A DNA stretch of 64,000 bases from Terriglobus roseus (GCF_900105625.1 NZ_FNSD01000001.1:4154001-4218000), one strand, 5' to 3'. Positions 7,797 through 19,924 are shown, counted from the stretch's first letter. Numbers and translations are program-made. The notes: generated by a model from the letters alone, not told the origin.

Positions 7797-8743
7797 AAGC
7801 TTTGCTTCCGGTATTTCGTCGTATCCTGCTCATGCTGCCAGTGTTATGGATCATCGTTTCGCTGGTTTTTCTGCTGATCCATCTTGTCCCGGGCGATCCC
7901 ATTGCTCAGATGATGGGTGAGGGCGCGAGTTCAACTGACCTGTCGGCGTTGCGGCATAGCTACGGCCTCGATCTGCCGCTGCACACACAGTATTACCGGT
8001 ATTGGATTGGCATCTTCCACGGTGACCTGGGGCGGTCGCTTCGTCTGCGAGACTCTGTGACGAACCTGGTCCTGGCGCGTTACCCCTATACGTTGCTGAT
8101 GAGTGTGGCCGCTCTGGTGCTGGCGCTGCTGCTTGCGGTGCCCGCCGGAGTCGCGAGCGCGTTACACCGCGGCCGGGCGGCTGACAGGCTGCTGGGCGGT
8201 GTGTCGCTGCTGGGGCTGTCGTTCCCAAACTTTGCGCTGGGGCCGATCCTGATCCTGATCTTCTCGATCAGTCTGGGATGGCTGCCGGTATCGGGCGCCG
8301 GGACCGGGCCTCTATTTGGTGGCAGCACACTGCTGCACCTGATCCTGCCGGCGGTCACGCTGGGGCTTTCACTGGCTGCGATCCTGACGCGGATGGTGCG
8401 GGCGTCCATGCTGGAAGAGCTGGGCCAGGACTATATACGGACGGCGCGGGCGAAGGGGCTGCCAGAGCGGACGGTGGTCTATCGCCATGCACTAAGGAAT
8501 GCTCTGGTGCCGGTCCTCACCGTGGTGGGTCTTCAGTTCGGATCGCTGCTCGCCGGAGCCATCGTCACGGAGACGATCTTTAGCTGGCCGGGCCTGGGGC
8601 GGCTGACGCTATCCGCCATCTCAAACCGCGACTACGCGCTGGTGCAGGGTTGCACACTGACGATCGGGCTGACCTACCTGGCGGCCAACCTGCTTACGGA
8701 CCTGGCGTACACGCTCGCGAATCCCCGGCTCCGTCGATCCTAG
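7793..8743 (+). CDS. ABC transporter permease, DppB/OppB family
   Basis: 316 residues with about six membrane helices. The N-terminus RRILLMLPVLWIIVSLVFLL and the LIHLVPGDPIAQMMG element are typical of DppB/OppB/GsiC permeases for peptides, nickel or glutathione. The EAA loop that contacts the ATPase is present: MLEELGQDYIRTARAKGLPE...RHALRNALVPVLT. ETIFSWPGLGRL near the C-terminus is also diagnostic. The gene overlaps the CNNM gene by 4 bases. No DppC-like partner, ATPase or binding protein lies beside it, so it either works with subunits encoded elsewhere or is a remnant of a larger operon. Substrate unknown. Confidence 0.9.
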   Translation: MKALLPVFRRILLMLPVLWIIVSLVFLLIHLVPGDPIAQMMGEGASSTDLSALRHSYGLDLPLHTQYYRYWIGIFHGDLGRSLRLRDSVTNLVLARYPYTLLMSVAALVLALLLAVPAGVASALHRGRAADRLLGGVSLLGLSFPNFALGPILILIFSISLGWLPVSGAGTGPLFGGSTLLHLILPAVTLGLSLAAILTRMVRASMLEELGQDYIRTARAKGLPERTVVYRHALRNALVPVLTVVGLQFGSLLAGAIVTETIFSWPGLGRLTLSAISNRDYALVQGCTLTIGLTYLAANLLTDLAYTLANPRLRRS

Positions 8744-8774
8744 AGTGAGCGCTAGACTGAGCCCTGGAGAACTC

Positions 8775-9479
8775 ATGCCTCGCATCCTGCTGACCCTTGC
8801 GTTACTGATGTCTCTGCCCGCAGCGGCGCAGACGGAGCGGCACCAGTTGCCCGTTCCCGGGATGGATCCACCGAAGCCGGTTCCCGGTGCACCGACGCCG
8901 AGGAAGCCGGGCGGCGTGAAGGGCATCACCGAGCCGGACGATCCGGAACATCCCATGCCTGCCGCGAGGGACTTTCACGATCCCAGGTATCACCTGTCAC
9001 TGCATGTCCCGGCAGGCTGGAACTTTGAACGGCGGGACGGTGTCCTGTCGAACTTTGGTGTGGATGTGCGGACGACGAAGCGCACCCTGGACGTCCGTGG
9101 TGTCGCTTCGATCAACTTCAATCCGTACCCGGTTTCCACGTTTTCGGGCGCTACGATCTACTACTCGGTGATGCCGAAGGCCACGGCGGCAAGCTGCGCG
9201 GCACAGGCTACGACCGCGCCTCTTACACCGCAAAATGATGTGCGCATCGGCGGTCTACCGTTCAAGCATGGCCGCGACGAGCATGGCCACGTCTGCATCG
9301 AGTCTCGCGACGAAGTGTTTACCGCGCTGCAGGGTCGCAGCTGCCTGCGGTTCGACCTGGTGGTGAACACCTTTTGTTCCCAGACCAGCGGGGCAATGGA
9401 AATCTCGAAGGACCAACTTGCGGATGTGCAGGGGCGGCTGGGAAAGATACTGGGTTCGCTCACAGTCGAGGGACGCTAA
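8775..9479 (+). CDS. Exported hypothetical protein
   Basis: About 234 residues from ATG 8775, with CTGGAGA upstream; an earlier GTG at 8745 lacks a signal-peptide context. The signal peptide MPRILLTLALLMSLPAAAQ is followed by a Pro-rich linker (PVPGMDPPKPVPGAPTPRKP) and a globular part starting FHDPRYHLSLHVPAGWNFERR. Four cysteines (in AASCAAQA, HVCIES, SCLRFD, NTFCSQ) could form disulfides in the periplasm. I do not recognise a named family. The gene closely follows the permease, so cotranscription is plausible. Confidence 0.7.
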   Translation: MPRILLTLALLMSLPAAAQTERHQLPVPGMDPPKPVPGAPTPRKPGGVKGITEPDDPEHPMPAARDFHDPRYHLSLHVPAGWNFERRDGVLSNFGVDVRTTKRTLDVRGVASINFNPYPVSTFSGATIYYSVMPKATAASCAAQATTAPLTPQNDVRIGGLPFKHGRDEHGHVCIESRDEVFTALQGRSCLRFDLVVNTFCSQTSGAMEISKDQLADVQGRLGKILGSLTVEGR

Positions 9480-9494
9480 TCCACCGCTTCTGCT

Positions 9495-9540
9495 GGGTGC
9501 CCCATTCTTTCGCGGCTGCATCACGAAAGGGTGGGGTATT
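9495..9540. repeat. Dispersed repeat, GTGCCCCATTCTTTCGC type, single copy
   Basis: The 20 bases at 9495-9514 (GGGTGCCCCATTCTTTCGCG) occur identically at 32641-32660. Here they are followed after a 9-base gap by CGAAAGGGTGGGGTA, so the element is a near-palindrome (CCCCA..CTTTCG / CGAAAG..TGGGG). It lies between two convergent genes, where it could also help end transcription. It resembles short extragenic palindromes; no transposase is seen. Confidence 0.7.
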
Positions 9541-9548
9541 CGGACTTC

Positions 9549-10028
9549 TTACAAGTCGAACGTGACGGGTTCTGCGGTCAGTTTCCCATTTTCGATCTTT
9601 AGGAAGGCCATGGCGATGGGCAGCCGGAAGCGGCGCGGGCCTACGCTGCCGGGGTTCAGGTAGAGCACGCCATTGCGGGTTTCGTGTCCGGGCTTGTGGG
9701 AGTGACCGCTGACGACGACCTGCACGCGCGCGGCCGTCGGGCTGATGTCGAGATCCGCGATCGAATGCACCAGGTAGAAGGTTCTTCCACCGATTTCGAC
9801 CATCTCGGTTGCGGGGAGGCTGCCGCAGCGGCCGGAAGTATCGACGTTACCGCGGATGGCTGTGAGCGGGGCGATGCTGCCGAGGGTATCGAGAATGGCA
9901 GGGTCGCCGACGTCGCCTGCGTGAAGGATGTGGTCGACGCCCTGGATGCGTTCCACGACCTCCGGACGGAGCAGGCCGTGTGTGTCGGAGAGAATCGCGA
10001 TCCGGATATTGGTGTTCGCAGTTGTCAT
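9549..10028 (-). CDS. YfcE/MJ0936-type metallophosphoesterase
   Basis: 159 residues, the usual length for this family of small calcineurin-like phosphodiesterases. Metal-binding motifs in order: ILSDTHG (D-x-H), HILHAGDVGD (GD), AIRGNVDT (GN-x-D), FYLVHS (H) and VVSGHSHKPG (GH-x-H), then LYLNPGSVGPRRF. It is a cytoplasmic phosphodiesterase dependent on Mn or similar metal; the physiological substrate is not established. It is divergent from xerD. Confidence 0.93.
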   Translation of the reverse strand: MTTANTNIRIAILSDTHGLLRPEVVERIQGVDHILHAGDVGDPAILDTLGSIAPLTAIRGNVDTSGRCGSLPATEMVEIGGRTFYLVHSIADLDISPTAARVQVVVSGHSHKPGHETRNGVLYLNPGSVGPRRFRLPIAMAFLKIENGKLTAEPVTFDL

Positions 10029-10149
10029 TCAGGATCTTCCCATTGGCAACGGCGTTCCGTTCGAGGATTCGTCTCGGCAATCAAAAGCATATCGAGTTAG
10101 ATTCCGGCATCTACCCGATCAGACGCATGGCCGACATAATCGAATTGCG

Positions 10150-11100
10150 ATGGACGCCCCGCAGCCTACAACCGGAAAGCCGCAGCCCAGCAGTAATTCG
10201 GTGCTGGTGCGCGAGTACGTGACCTGCCTGCGAGTGGAACGTGGCCTGCGACCGCTGACCTGCGAGGCTTACGTTCGTGACCTGCAGCAGTTTTCCGAAC
10301 ACCTGGAAGAGCATGCCGGCGTGCTGCACGCGGCGACGCGCGAAGATGTCGCGGCCTGGATGGAGCATCTGCGTACGCATGACCGGACGGATCGGTCCGT
10401 CGCGCGGAAGCTGAGCTGCCTGCGCGGCTTCTATAAGTGGATGCTGCTGGACAAGCGCATTGCGCATGATCCCACCGTGAACATTGAAGCTCCGTCCACT
10501 TGGAAGGTGCTGCCCAAGTCCCTGGCCGAGAGCGAAGTCAACGGCATGCTGGAACAGACTTCGATGGCCGCGAACCATCCACAGGCGGGCGGTCTGCAGT
10601 TACGCGATCACGCGTTGATGGAGTTGCTGTACGCAGGAGGGTTGCGTGCGGGCGAGATCGTTTCGCTGCGTGTGGAGGATCTGCACCTGGACCAGCAGCG
10701 GGCGCAGGTACGCGGCAAGGGGGACAAGGAACGGATTGTGCCTCTGGGGAATGCGGCTTGCGCCGCTCTCCAGGCCTATCTTGATCGAGGCCGTGCGGAG
10801 CTGGCTGGAAAGGGTTTGCAGCGTGCGCTGTTTCTCTCGGTTCGCGGGAAGCCGCTGACGACGCAGGTGGTGTGGTCGATTGTGAAGGGAACCAACGCCA
10901 ATGCCAGCCCCCATAAGCTGCGGCATAGCTGCGCGACCCATATGGTGGAGCACGGCGCTGACCTGCGCAGCGTGCAGACGCTGCTGGGTCACGCCGACAT
11001 TGCGACGACGCAGGTTTACACGCACCTGGCGCTGGGGCGGCTGAAGGAAGTCCATCGGATGCATCATCCGCGCGGACGCCGGCGGACGGAGGCAGCATGA
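10150..11100 (+). CDS. xerD: Tyrosine recombinase XerD-like
   Basis: 316 residues from ATG 10150. SAM-like N-terminal core-binding domain ([29 protein letters not shown]) and a C-terminal catalytic domain with all active residues visible: Arg in [15 protein letters not shown], Lys in [24 protein letters not shown] (His-x-x-Arg), LGHADIATT (His) and the nucleophilic Tyr in QVYTH. Length and motifs match XerC/XerD, which resolve chromosome dimers at dif. The stop overlaps the start of a second recombinase gene (ATGA). No phage or integron genes are nearby, so a housekeeping role is likely. Which of the two is the true XerD is a guess from order and length. Confidence 0.88.
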   Translation: MDAPQPTTGKPQPSSNSVLVREYVTCLRVERGLRPLTCEAYVRDLQQFSEHLEEHAGVLHAATREDVAAWMEHLRTHDRTDRSVARKLSCLRGFYKWMLLDKRIAHDPTVNIEAPSTWKVLPKSLAESEVNGMLEQTSMAANHPQAGGLQLRDHALMELLYAGGLRAGEIVSLRVEDLHLDQQRAQVRGKGDKERIVPLGNAACAALQAYLDRGRAELAGKGLQRALFLSVRGKPLTTQVVWSIVKGTNANASPHKLRHSCATHMVEHGADLRSVQTLLGHADIATTQVYTHLALGRLKEVHRMHHPRGRRRTEAA

Positions 11101-12095
11101 GCGACCGCATGCAGGCACTTGCCGACCGATTCATCACCATGCTGGACGCGGAGCGTGGAGCGAGCGAACACACCGTTCGCGCTTACACGCGTGAGGTGCA
11201 GGCATTTGCGCTCTATCTTGCAGGAACGCTCGGCGAAGATGTCGAGCCGAAGGCCATTGAGCATACCCACATCCGTGGGTATCTTGCTGTCCTGTACGAC
11301 CGCGGACTGACGCGCGCCTCGGCGGCGCGCGCGCTGGCGGCAGTTCGGTCATGGTTCAAGTGGATGGCGAAGGAAGGCATCGTCGACCAGAATCCGGCGA
11401 CGCTGGTGTCGACGCCAAAGCTGCCGAAGCATCTGCCGCGTGTGCCGTCCGCCGAAGAGGTCAACCGCGTGCTCGATGCCATTGAGCTGGGAAGCCGCGA
11501 GCCTCGCATCGAGAAGCCGAAGCGGTCGGGCAAGCGAAAGGCCGCCGACAATGAAGCCTATACTGGCTGGCCGGAACGCGACCGCGTCATCTGGGAGTTG
11601 CTGTACGGCTGCGGCATCCGAAATTCTGAACTGGTCGGCATCGACATGGCGAGCCTGCACTGGGCAAACGATGCGATCCTGGTTCGCGGCAAGGGTCGCA
11701 AGGAGCGCTACGTCCCGCTCGGCGACGCGGCTGCCGAGGCGATTCGCAGCTATCTGCCGCATCGTGAGGCGAAGCTGCAGGCGGCGGGCAAAGGCGCCCT
11801 TGCTACCGCTGGGCCACTACTGATCAATCAGAGCGCGCGTGGCGTTGCTCGGCTGACGACCCGGTCTGTCGGCCGCATCGTGAAGTCCATCGCCATTGCA
11901 CGCGGGCTCCCGGCAGACGTGCATCCGCACACGCTGCGCCATGCCTTTGGCACCCACATGCTGGAAGACGGAGCTGATTTGCGGGCTATTCAAGAACTGC
12001 TGGGACACGAGCGGCTGTCGACGACGCAGCGGTATACACAGCTGACCGTAAGCCAGGTGCAGCAGGTGTATGACGAGACGCATCCGCGGGCTTGA
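11097..12095 (+). CDS. xerC: Tyrosine recombinase XerC-like
   Basis: 332 residues, overlapping xerD by 4 bases. N-terminal SAM-like domain ([26 protein letters not shown]) and catalytic domain with Arg in [15 protein letters not shown], Lys in [34 protein letters not shown] and Tyr in QRYTQ. Before the catalytic arginine there is a basic insert ([20 protein letters not shown]) not usual in XerC. With its neighbour it probably forms the heterotetramer that acts at dif. No dif-like site was noticed in the window. Confidence 0.88.
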   Translation: MSDRMQALADRFITMLDAERGASEHTVRAYTREVQAFALYLAGTLGEDVEPKAIEHTHIRGYLAVLYDRGLTRASAARALAAVRSWFKWMAKEGIVDQNPATLVSTPKLPKHLPRVPSAEEVNRVLDAIELGSREPRIEKPKRSGKRKAADNEAYTGWPERDRVIWELLYGCGIRNSELVGIDMASLHWANDAILVRGKGRKERYVPLGDAAAEAIRSYLPHREAKLQAAGKGALATAGPLLINQSARGVARLTTRSVGRIVKSIAIARGLPADVHPHTLRHAFGTHMLEDGADLRAIQELLGHERLSTTQRYTQLTVSQVQQVYDETHPRA

Positions 12096-12133
12096 GCATT
12101 CGTGCATGCCGCACCTGAGCTAGACTAAGAAGG

Positions 12134-12427
12134 ATGCGTTTCCGCGCCACACATTTGACGTGCCTTTTGTTGCTGCTTTCGAGCCTGGCGGTATCGGTTC
12201 ATGCCAGCAACGTGGCGCCGACGCGGACGCCGGGTGGTGTGTTTGTCCGGAACCTGCTGCTGCAGGCCGCGGTGGAAGAGTCGGAGCCGGTTCGGTCTGA
12301 CTTCTCGGATAAAAACCGCGATGCCTCGACGGTTCCCACGCCTCACCTGTGGAATGCTGCTCACGCGGTTGCGGGGCCGGTGGCACACACGGCGCATGTA
12401 CACGCGGTGACCGGAAGCAGCCTGTAG
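12134..12427 (+). CDS. Small exported protein directly upstream of secA (possible secretion monitor)
   Basis: 97 residues, start ATG 12134 with AAGAAGG immediately upstream. A clear signal peptide (RATHLTCLLLLLSSLAVSVHA) precedes a short mature part of ~72 residues without a known domain, rich in Ala/His/Val near its end (HAVAGPVAHTAHVHAV). Position, size and signal peptide match SecM and other unrelated regulatory nascent peptides encoded before secA. A 6-bp hairpin (CTGGCA/TGCCAG, 12432-12448) lies just past the stop codon. No SecM arrest motif or RAPP-type motif is present, so regulation is only a hypothesis. Confidence 0.65.
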   Translation: MRFRATHLTCLLLLLSSLAVSVHASNVAPTRTPGGVFVRNLLLQAAVEESEPVRSDFSDKNRDASTVPTPHLWNAAHAVAGPVAHTAHVHAVTGSSL

Positions 12428-12517
12428 CGCGCTGGCAATCCCTGCCAGTTCTCGCGGCCGTTCGACGTGCCGCGCCCTACTCTCGCGCTACTTTTCGCAC
12501 CAGCAAGGAATCCACCC

Positions 12518-15406
<2,889 letters not shown>

Positions 15407-15424
15407 CTGTTGGTTCAAGATCGA

Positions 15425-15454
15425 AAGGCCGCGAGCTTTGCTCGCGGCCTTTTG
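15425..15454 (+). terminator. Intrinsic terminator after secA
   Basis: A perfect 12-bp stem AAGGCCGCGAGC (15425-15436) / GCTCGCGGCCTT (15440-15451) with a TTT loop and a short T tract. It can serve the convergent lipoprotein gene as well. Confidence 0.9.
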
Positions 15455-15499
15455 TATTTCCAGCGGTCCGGATCGGGATGATGATCCCTTAGCGGTGTT

Positions 15500-16096
15500 C
15501 TACTCCAACACTTCATCCAGCACCACCTTTGCCTTCGTGGCAAGGGTGCGAGCGCCTTCGATGTCCAGCTTGGTCCAGGCATCATTGGCCTGCTTCAGGA
15601 ACAGGCGGGCCTGTTCGATCTGCTCGGTGTGCAAGGCGATTATCGAAGTCGGGATGGCATTCAAGCGGCGTGTCTGGGCCTTCAGCAAGTCATCGGTCTG
15701 CTGTCGCAGGGCAGTGTTGGTGGACTCGCCGCCCGTTGTCAGGCTCCCCAGATCCATGGGGGGAGGTGCGACCACAGCGGTCTGCGTTGGTGGCACGGGA
15801 GTGGGCCGGCGACGCGGTGGCTGTGGGCGCCTGACCGGTGGCACTGGCAGGGGCAGTGTCGGAGATGCGATCACCGGCTCTTCCGGCATCGGTTCACTCG
15901 GATGGGTGGGCGGCGGCACACTCACCATCTCAACGGGTGGCGGTGGCGGTGCGGCTACTACGACTACCTTGCGATGGCAGCCGGCCAGTGACACCAGGGC
16001 GCAGGCGGAAACGAAGATGCGCAGGCATTGCCGCCGAGCCTTACGGGCCGGGCGGACCTTGTTGCCGCGATGCGGGATCAACACTCTGTTTTGCAT
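15500..16096 (-). CDS. Proline-rich lipoprotein
   Basis: About 198 residues. The second ATG (16096) is chosen because GGGAG lies 6 bases upstream; the earlier ATG at 16102 touches that site. A basic N-terminus is followed by IFVSACALVSLAGC, a lipobox whose cysteine would be lipidated. A long Pro/Val-rich linker (PPPPP, PRRPQPPRRRPTPVPP) leads to a helical C-terminal region (ALRQQTDDLLKAQTRRLNAI, EQARLFLKQANDAWTKLDIE) resembling the coiled, TPR-like tails of peptidoglycan-associated lipoproteins. Function unknown. It lies 34 bases downstream of the histidine kinase gene and may belong to that operon. Confidence 0.75.
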   Translation of the reverse strand: MQNRVLIPHRGNKVRPARKARRQCLRIFVSACALVSLAGCHRKVVVVAAPPPPPVEMVSVPPPTHPSEPMPEEPVIASPTLPLPVPPVRRPQPPRRRPTPVPPTQTAVVAPPPMDLGSLTTGGESTNTALRQQTDDLLKAQTRRLNAIPTSIIALHTEQIEQARLFLKQANDAWTKLDIEGARTLATKAKVVLDEVLE

Positions 16097-16129
16097 CCGC
16101 ATCTCCCTAGATTAAATCCGCCGTCACGT

Positions 16130-18028
16130 TCATGCGGATGTCTTTAGCCCCGTCTGTGCGGGCGAACGTGCCGCCAGCGGCAGGCGCAGCGTGAAGCTGG
16201 TGCCCCGGCCGGGCGATGCCGGATCGGTCTCGGACGTGACCTCGATGACGCCGCCGTGCAATTGCACGATGCGATAGGTCATGGACAGACCGATACCGCT
16301 GCCGGTCGCCTTCGTCGTGAAGTAGAGATCAAAGATCTGATTCAGCATCTCCTTCGGGATACCCATACCGGTGTCCCGAAGCGACAGCACGGCGGAGTGC
16401 CGTGTGTGGGACAGGTTGATGTGGAGCACGCCGCCGTCCGGCATGGATTGCATGGCGTTCAGGGCGATGTTCAGCAGCGCCTGTCGCAGTAGTTCCGCAT
16501 CGGCAACGACACGGACCGGCACGGAAGGAGATTCTTCCGTGACAGCGACGGCGATGTTGTGGCCTTCAGCCTCTGCGGCAATCAATTGCGTCACGGCCTG
16601 GATGATGGGCATCAGTGGCTGTTCCTGCAAACGCGGTTCCATCGGCCGCGAGAAGTCGGCAAGCGTCTGCACGACGCGGTCCAGACGACTCATCTCGCTG
16701 GCGAGCACTTCGACGTGTCGCTGGGCGTCGGCATTCGGTGTCTTGGACAGTTTGCCGCGCAGAAGTTCCAGATGAACAACCATGGCGTTGATCGGGTTCT
16801 TCACCTCGTGGCCCACGCCGGCGGTCAGTCGGCCGATGCTGGCCATGCGGCGTGCTACCTCGATCTCGCGTTCCAGCTCTTCTTGTGCTGCCACATCGTG
16901 CAGCGTCAGCAGTGCTCCCATCCCACTGCCGGGGAAGCAATTGAGTGTGAGTTCGATCGTGCGTCCACCGTAGAGCGATACCGGCACATCGCGCACGCTG
17001 CGGCGTTCGGAGATGATCTCGGAGAGTAGCGTGCCGATCTCGCTGGACTGGGGGAAGACCTCGGTGAGCGGTGTTCCTGCTGTGGGCGCGGTGCCGGATG
17101 GAAGGAAGTTGGCGCAGGATTCACTGGCCATGGCAATGCGCAGATCCGCAGTGAACAGCATCACGCCATCCTTCAAGGTCTGCAGCATGCTATCCAGGTT
17201 GGTGGCCATCTCCGTGCGGGTCTGTTCGCTGGTGCGGATCTGTTCATCGATGCGGCTGATGGTGGAAGAGACGCGCTGGACCGCATCGCGTGACGTCGTC
17301 TCTTCAACCGCTACCTGCTCCGCACCGCCGCGTGTTGAGATCACCTCAAGTTCTCGGCCAATCTGCTCAATGGGGCGCAGCGCGGCGGCCGAGATGGCGG
17401 CAGCAACCAGCAACGATCCTCCCAGCGCGAGCAGGCACACGATCACGGCATCACGCAGCCAAGGAGCGTACGCATTGCGCAGCAACGTCGACCGGATACC
17501 GAGGTGTGCGACAAGAAAGGGCTGACCGTTGCGCTCCAGAGGGAGGCTCACGTCCAGCGTCTCCGGCGCGCCAAACAGCAGCTTGCGCTTGCTCAGCAGG
17601 GAATTGCCGCTGGCATTTGAGAAAGGCCGGCGATGCGGCGGCGTGCCGTCCACCATAGATGGGTCCGTACTGACGAGTACGCGACCATTCGCTCCGGCAA
17701 CATACGCATCCTGCAGGCTTGCCGAGTAACGAACGAAGCCGTCCAGCGTGTTCTGCAGCGTGTCATCGGTCTGCAGCGCGTGTTCAATGGCAACCTCGAA
17801 GGCTGCCTCGCCCGCTTCGGTTGGAGGCTTTTCCTTCAACCCGTGCTGCAAAGCTGTCCGCGTCGCCGCGAGAATCTGGTGCACCAGCACGTCGTTCGCG
17901 GCCTCAGTCTGTGCCACACGTTCGCGCAGCAATTCAGACAGGAAGACAAGCGACAGCACCACCGTCAGGACGAAGGTGAAGAGCAGCGTTGCAGCAATCA
18001 GTTGAGAGCGAAGGCGCATCCGCTTCAC
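16130..18028 (-). CDS. Membrane sensor histidine kinase (NtrB/ZraS-like)
   Basis: 632 residues. One N-terminal membrane helix (LIAATLLFTFVLTVVLSLVFL), a periplasmic sensor region (~35-170), a second helix (AVIVCLLALGGSLLVAAAISA), a HAMP-like linker, a PAS-like domain (MLQTLKDGVMLFTADLRIAM) and the kinase core. The H-box is IGRLTAGVGHEVKNPINAMVVH; N, G1 and G2 boxes are NIALNAMQSMPDGG, LRDTGMGIPKEM and TGSGIGLSMTYRIV. Autophosphorylated at the H-box His, it should phosphorylate the sigma-54 regulator encoded just upstream, whose stop overlaps its start by 4 bases. The stimulus is unknown. Confidence 0.93.
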   Translation of the reverse strand: MKRMRLRSQLIAATLLFTFVLTVVLSLVFLSELLRERVAQTEAANDVLVHQILAATRTALQHGLKEKPPTEAGEAAFEVAIEHALQTDDTLQNTLDGFVRYSASLQDAYVAGANGRVLVSTDPSMVDGTPPHRRPFSNASGNSLLSKRKLLFGAPETLDVSLPLERNGQPFLVAHLGIRSTLLRNAYAPWLRDAVIVCLLALGGSLLVAAAISAAALRPIEQIGRELEVISTRGGAEQVAVEETTSRDAVQRVSSTISRIDEQIRTSEQTRTEMATNLDSMLQTLKDGVMLFTADLRIAMASESCANFLPSGTAPTAGTPLTEVFPQSSEIGTLLSEIISERRSVRDVPVSLYGGRTIELTLNCFPGSGMGALLTLHDVAAQEELEREIEVARRMASIGRLTAGVGHEVKNPINAMVVHLELLRGKLSKTPNADAQRHVEVLASEMSRLDRVVQTLADFSRPMEPRLQEQPLMPIIQAVTQLIAAEAEGHNIAVAVTEESPSVPVRVVADAELLRQALLNIALNAMQSMPDGGVLHINLSHTRHSAVLSLRDTGMGIPKEMLNQIFDLYFTTKATGSGIGLSMTYRIVQLHGGVIEVTSETDPASPGRGTSFTLRLPLAARSPAQTGLKTSA

Positions 18029-19458
18029 GCCTCCTTATCGTCGAGGGCGTATTCCTTCAACTTGTTCTGCAGAGTCTTCGAGCTGATGCCGAGTATCTCC
18101 GCCGCGCGTGTTTTGTTGTTGCGTGTGGATTGCAAAGTCTTCAGGATGAGCTGTTTTTCCGCCTCGTCAACGGTCGTGCCAACACTCAGGTGAACCATCT
18201 CTTCCCCGCCGGCAATGGGCGAGGCGGCTGCAGAAGGAAGCCCGCCCATCAGGTGCGCGCCATGCGCTGGCGGAGTATTTGCGAGTTCGCCAAATCCCGA
18301 AGTCAGGTGCGATACGTCAATCTGCTTGCTGTTAGAGAGGATGACGGCACGCTCGATGGTGTTGCGCAGTTCCCGCGCATTTCCCGGCCAGCTGTACGCA
18401 AGGAAGCGCTCCATAACCGACCGTGCAATGCCTGGGACGGTGGTGCCGTGGCGGGCATTCATCTCTTCCACCATAGCCGCGGCCATTGCAGGAATATCAT
18501 CCCGATGCTCGCGCAGCGGCGGCATCTGGATGTTGAAGACGTTCAGTCGGTAGTACAGATCGCCGCGAAGCTCACCGGCGGCGACGGCCGTGTGCGGATC
18601 CTTGTTGGTGGCGGCAATCACGCGCACGTTGACAGGAATTTCATCGCGCGATCCCAGGCGGCGCAGCTTGCGGTCCTCCAGCACACGCAGCAGCTTGGTC
18701 TGCGTTGCGGCTGGCATCTCGCCAATCTCGTCGAGCAGCAGTGTGCCCTCCTCGGCCAATTCAAAGCAGCCGGCACGACGCTCCTGGGCACCGGTGAAGG
18801 CGCCGCGTTCATGCCCGAAGATCTCGCTTTCAATCAATGTCTCCGGAATCGCCGCGCAGTTCACGGCGACGAAGGGTTTGTTACGGCGGCCGCTCATCAG
18901 GTGCAGCGCACGCGCCGCGAGTTCCTTGCCTGTACCGCTCTCGCCCGTGATCAACACACTCACGTTGTTGGGCGCAATTCGTTCGATCATGGAAAAGATC
19001 TCACGCATCTGTGGTGAGGAGCCAACCAGCGGCCCAAGCCGACCAGCAGCCTCGGCCTCGGATTCAACCTGCGCAATCTCTTCGTTCGCCTCGGACTGTT
19101 GCCGCGCGTTTTGCAGAATCGTCTTCAGACGCTGCGGGTCCACGGGTTTCTGCAGGTAGTCATAGGCGCCCATGCGCATCGCGTCCACGGCAGAGTCGAT
19201 GGAGCCCTGTGCCGTGAGCACAACGACGGCCACCTGCTGCGGCAGTTCGCTGATCCGGTCCAGTAGCTGCAGTCCGTCCATGCGCGGCATCATCATGTCC
19301 GTTACAACAACGTCCGGTGACCAGCGCACGACGGCATCAAGCCCTGCGGCGCCGTCTACGGCTGTTTCGGTACGGTAACCCCAGGATGCAATCAGCTCCG
19401 CCAGTCCAGCGCGTGCGTTCGGTTCGTCTTCGACGACCAGTACCTTGGTCTGTGCCAA
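18025..19458 (-). CDS. Sigma-54-dependent response regulator (NtrC/ZraR family)
   Basis: 477 residues. Receiver domain with acidic pocket VVEDEP, phospho-acceptor in VVTDMMMPRMDG, conserved Thr in VLTAQG and Lys in LQKPVD. AAA+ domain with Walker A GESGTGKEL, the intact sigma-54 contact loop GAFTGA, Walker B LLLDEIGEMP and arginine region RRLGSRDEIPVNVRVIAATN. The C-terminal Fis-type helix-turn-helix is EKQLILKTLQSTRNNKTRAAEILGISSKTLQNKLKEY. It activates sigma-54 promoters when phosphorylated by its kinase partner. Because fliC-fliD-fliS lie next door, a role in flagellar or surface gene control is possible but unproven; no sigma-54 site was found before fliC. Confidence 0.95.
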   Translation of the reverse strand: MAQTKVLVVEDEPNARAGLAELIASWGYRTETAVDGAAGLDAVVRWSPDVVVTDMMMPRMDGLQLLDRISELPQQVAVVVLTAQGSIDSAVDAMRMGAYDYLQKPVDPQRLKTILQNARQQSEANEEIAQVESEAEAAGRLGPLVGSSPQMREIFSMIERIAPNNVSVLITGESGTGKELAARALHLMSGRRNKPFVAVNCAAIPETLIESEIFGHERGAFTGAQERRAGCFELAEEGTLLLDEIGEMPAATQTKLLRVLEDRKLRRLGSRDEIPVNVRVIAATNKDPHTAVAAGELRGDLYYRLNVFNIQMPPLREHRDDIPAMAAAMVEEMNARHGTTVPGIARSVMERFLAYSWPGNARELRNTIERAVILSNSKQIDVSHLTSGFGELANTPPAHGAHLMGGLPSAAASPIAGGEEMVHLSVGTTVDEAEKQLILKTLQSTRNNKTRAAEILGISSKTLQNKLKEYALDDKEA

Positions 19459-19490
19459 TCAAAATCCTCTCTCGTTCGGTCGGTCGTTGG

Positions 19491-19856
19491 ATGCCACACA
19501 GACAAAAGAAGTTTGCGTATGCTAACTGTGTGTTGCCCTATGAGATCAGCGTCGCCGAGGTAGCGCAACTACGCGCGGCAGGAACCCCTTTCACCTTGCT
19601 GGATGTTCGCGAGCCGTGGGAGGTGGCTACGGCCAGTATCGCTGGAAGCCTGGACGTTCCCATGGGCGAAATTCCAGCGCGCGCCAACCAGGCACTGGAT
19701 CCGGATGCACACATCGTCGTGGTCTGTCATCATGGCGCCCGATCCTTGTCCGTTACAGCCTGGTTACGCCGCGAAGGCTTTGATCGTGCCCAATCCATGG
19801 CTGGCGGTATTAACCAGTGGACGCGTGAGATCGATCCGAAAGTTCCTCTTTACTAG
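19491..19856 (+). CDS. Single-domain rhodanese-like sulfurtransferase
   Basis: About 121 residues from ATG 19491; a GTG at 19530 is an alternative because similarity starts at YEISVAEVAQLRAAG. Rhodanese fold: FTLLDVREPWEVATASIAGS, DVPMGEIPARA, and the active loop VVCHHGARSLSVTAWL with the catalytic Cys, then GFDRAQSMAGGINQWTREID. This is the GlpE/ThiI-like single-domain type that carries persulfide sulfur. It is divergent from the sigma-54 regulator with 32 bases between starts, so the promoters overlap. Confidence 0.85.
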   Translation: MPHRQKKFAYANCVLPYEISVAEVAQLRAAGTPFTLLDVREPWEVATASIAGSLDVPMGEIPARANQALDPDAHIVVVCHHGARSLSVTAWLRREGFDRAQSMAGGINQWTREIDPKVPLY

Positions 19857-19924
19857 GAAGAGTCCTTCACGACAGGGACCGTTCCGATCCCTGTGTCGCC
19901 CATAACCATCGCCGCTGCTCCTTT

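Noticed and set aside
10150-12095. The two tyrosine recombinases as a mobile-element integrase pair
   Set aside because: No att-like direct repeats, cargo, excisionase or composition change around them; their lengths and order fit housekeeping XerC/XerD.
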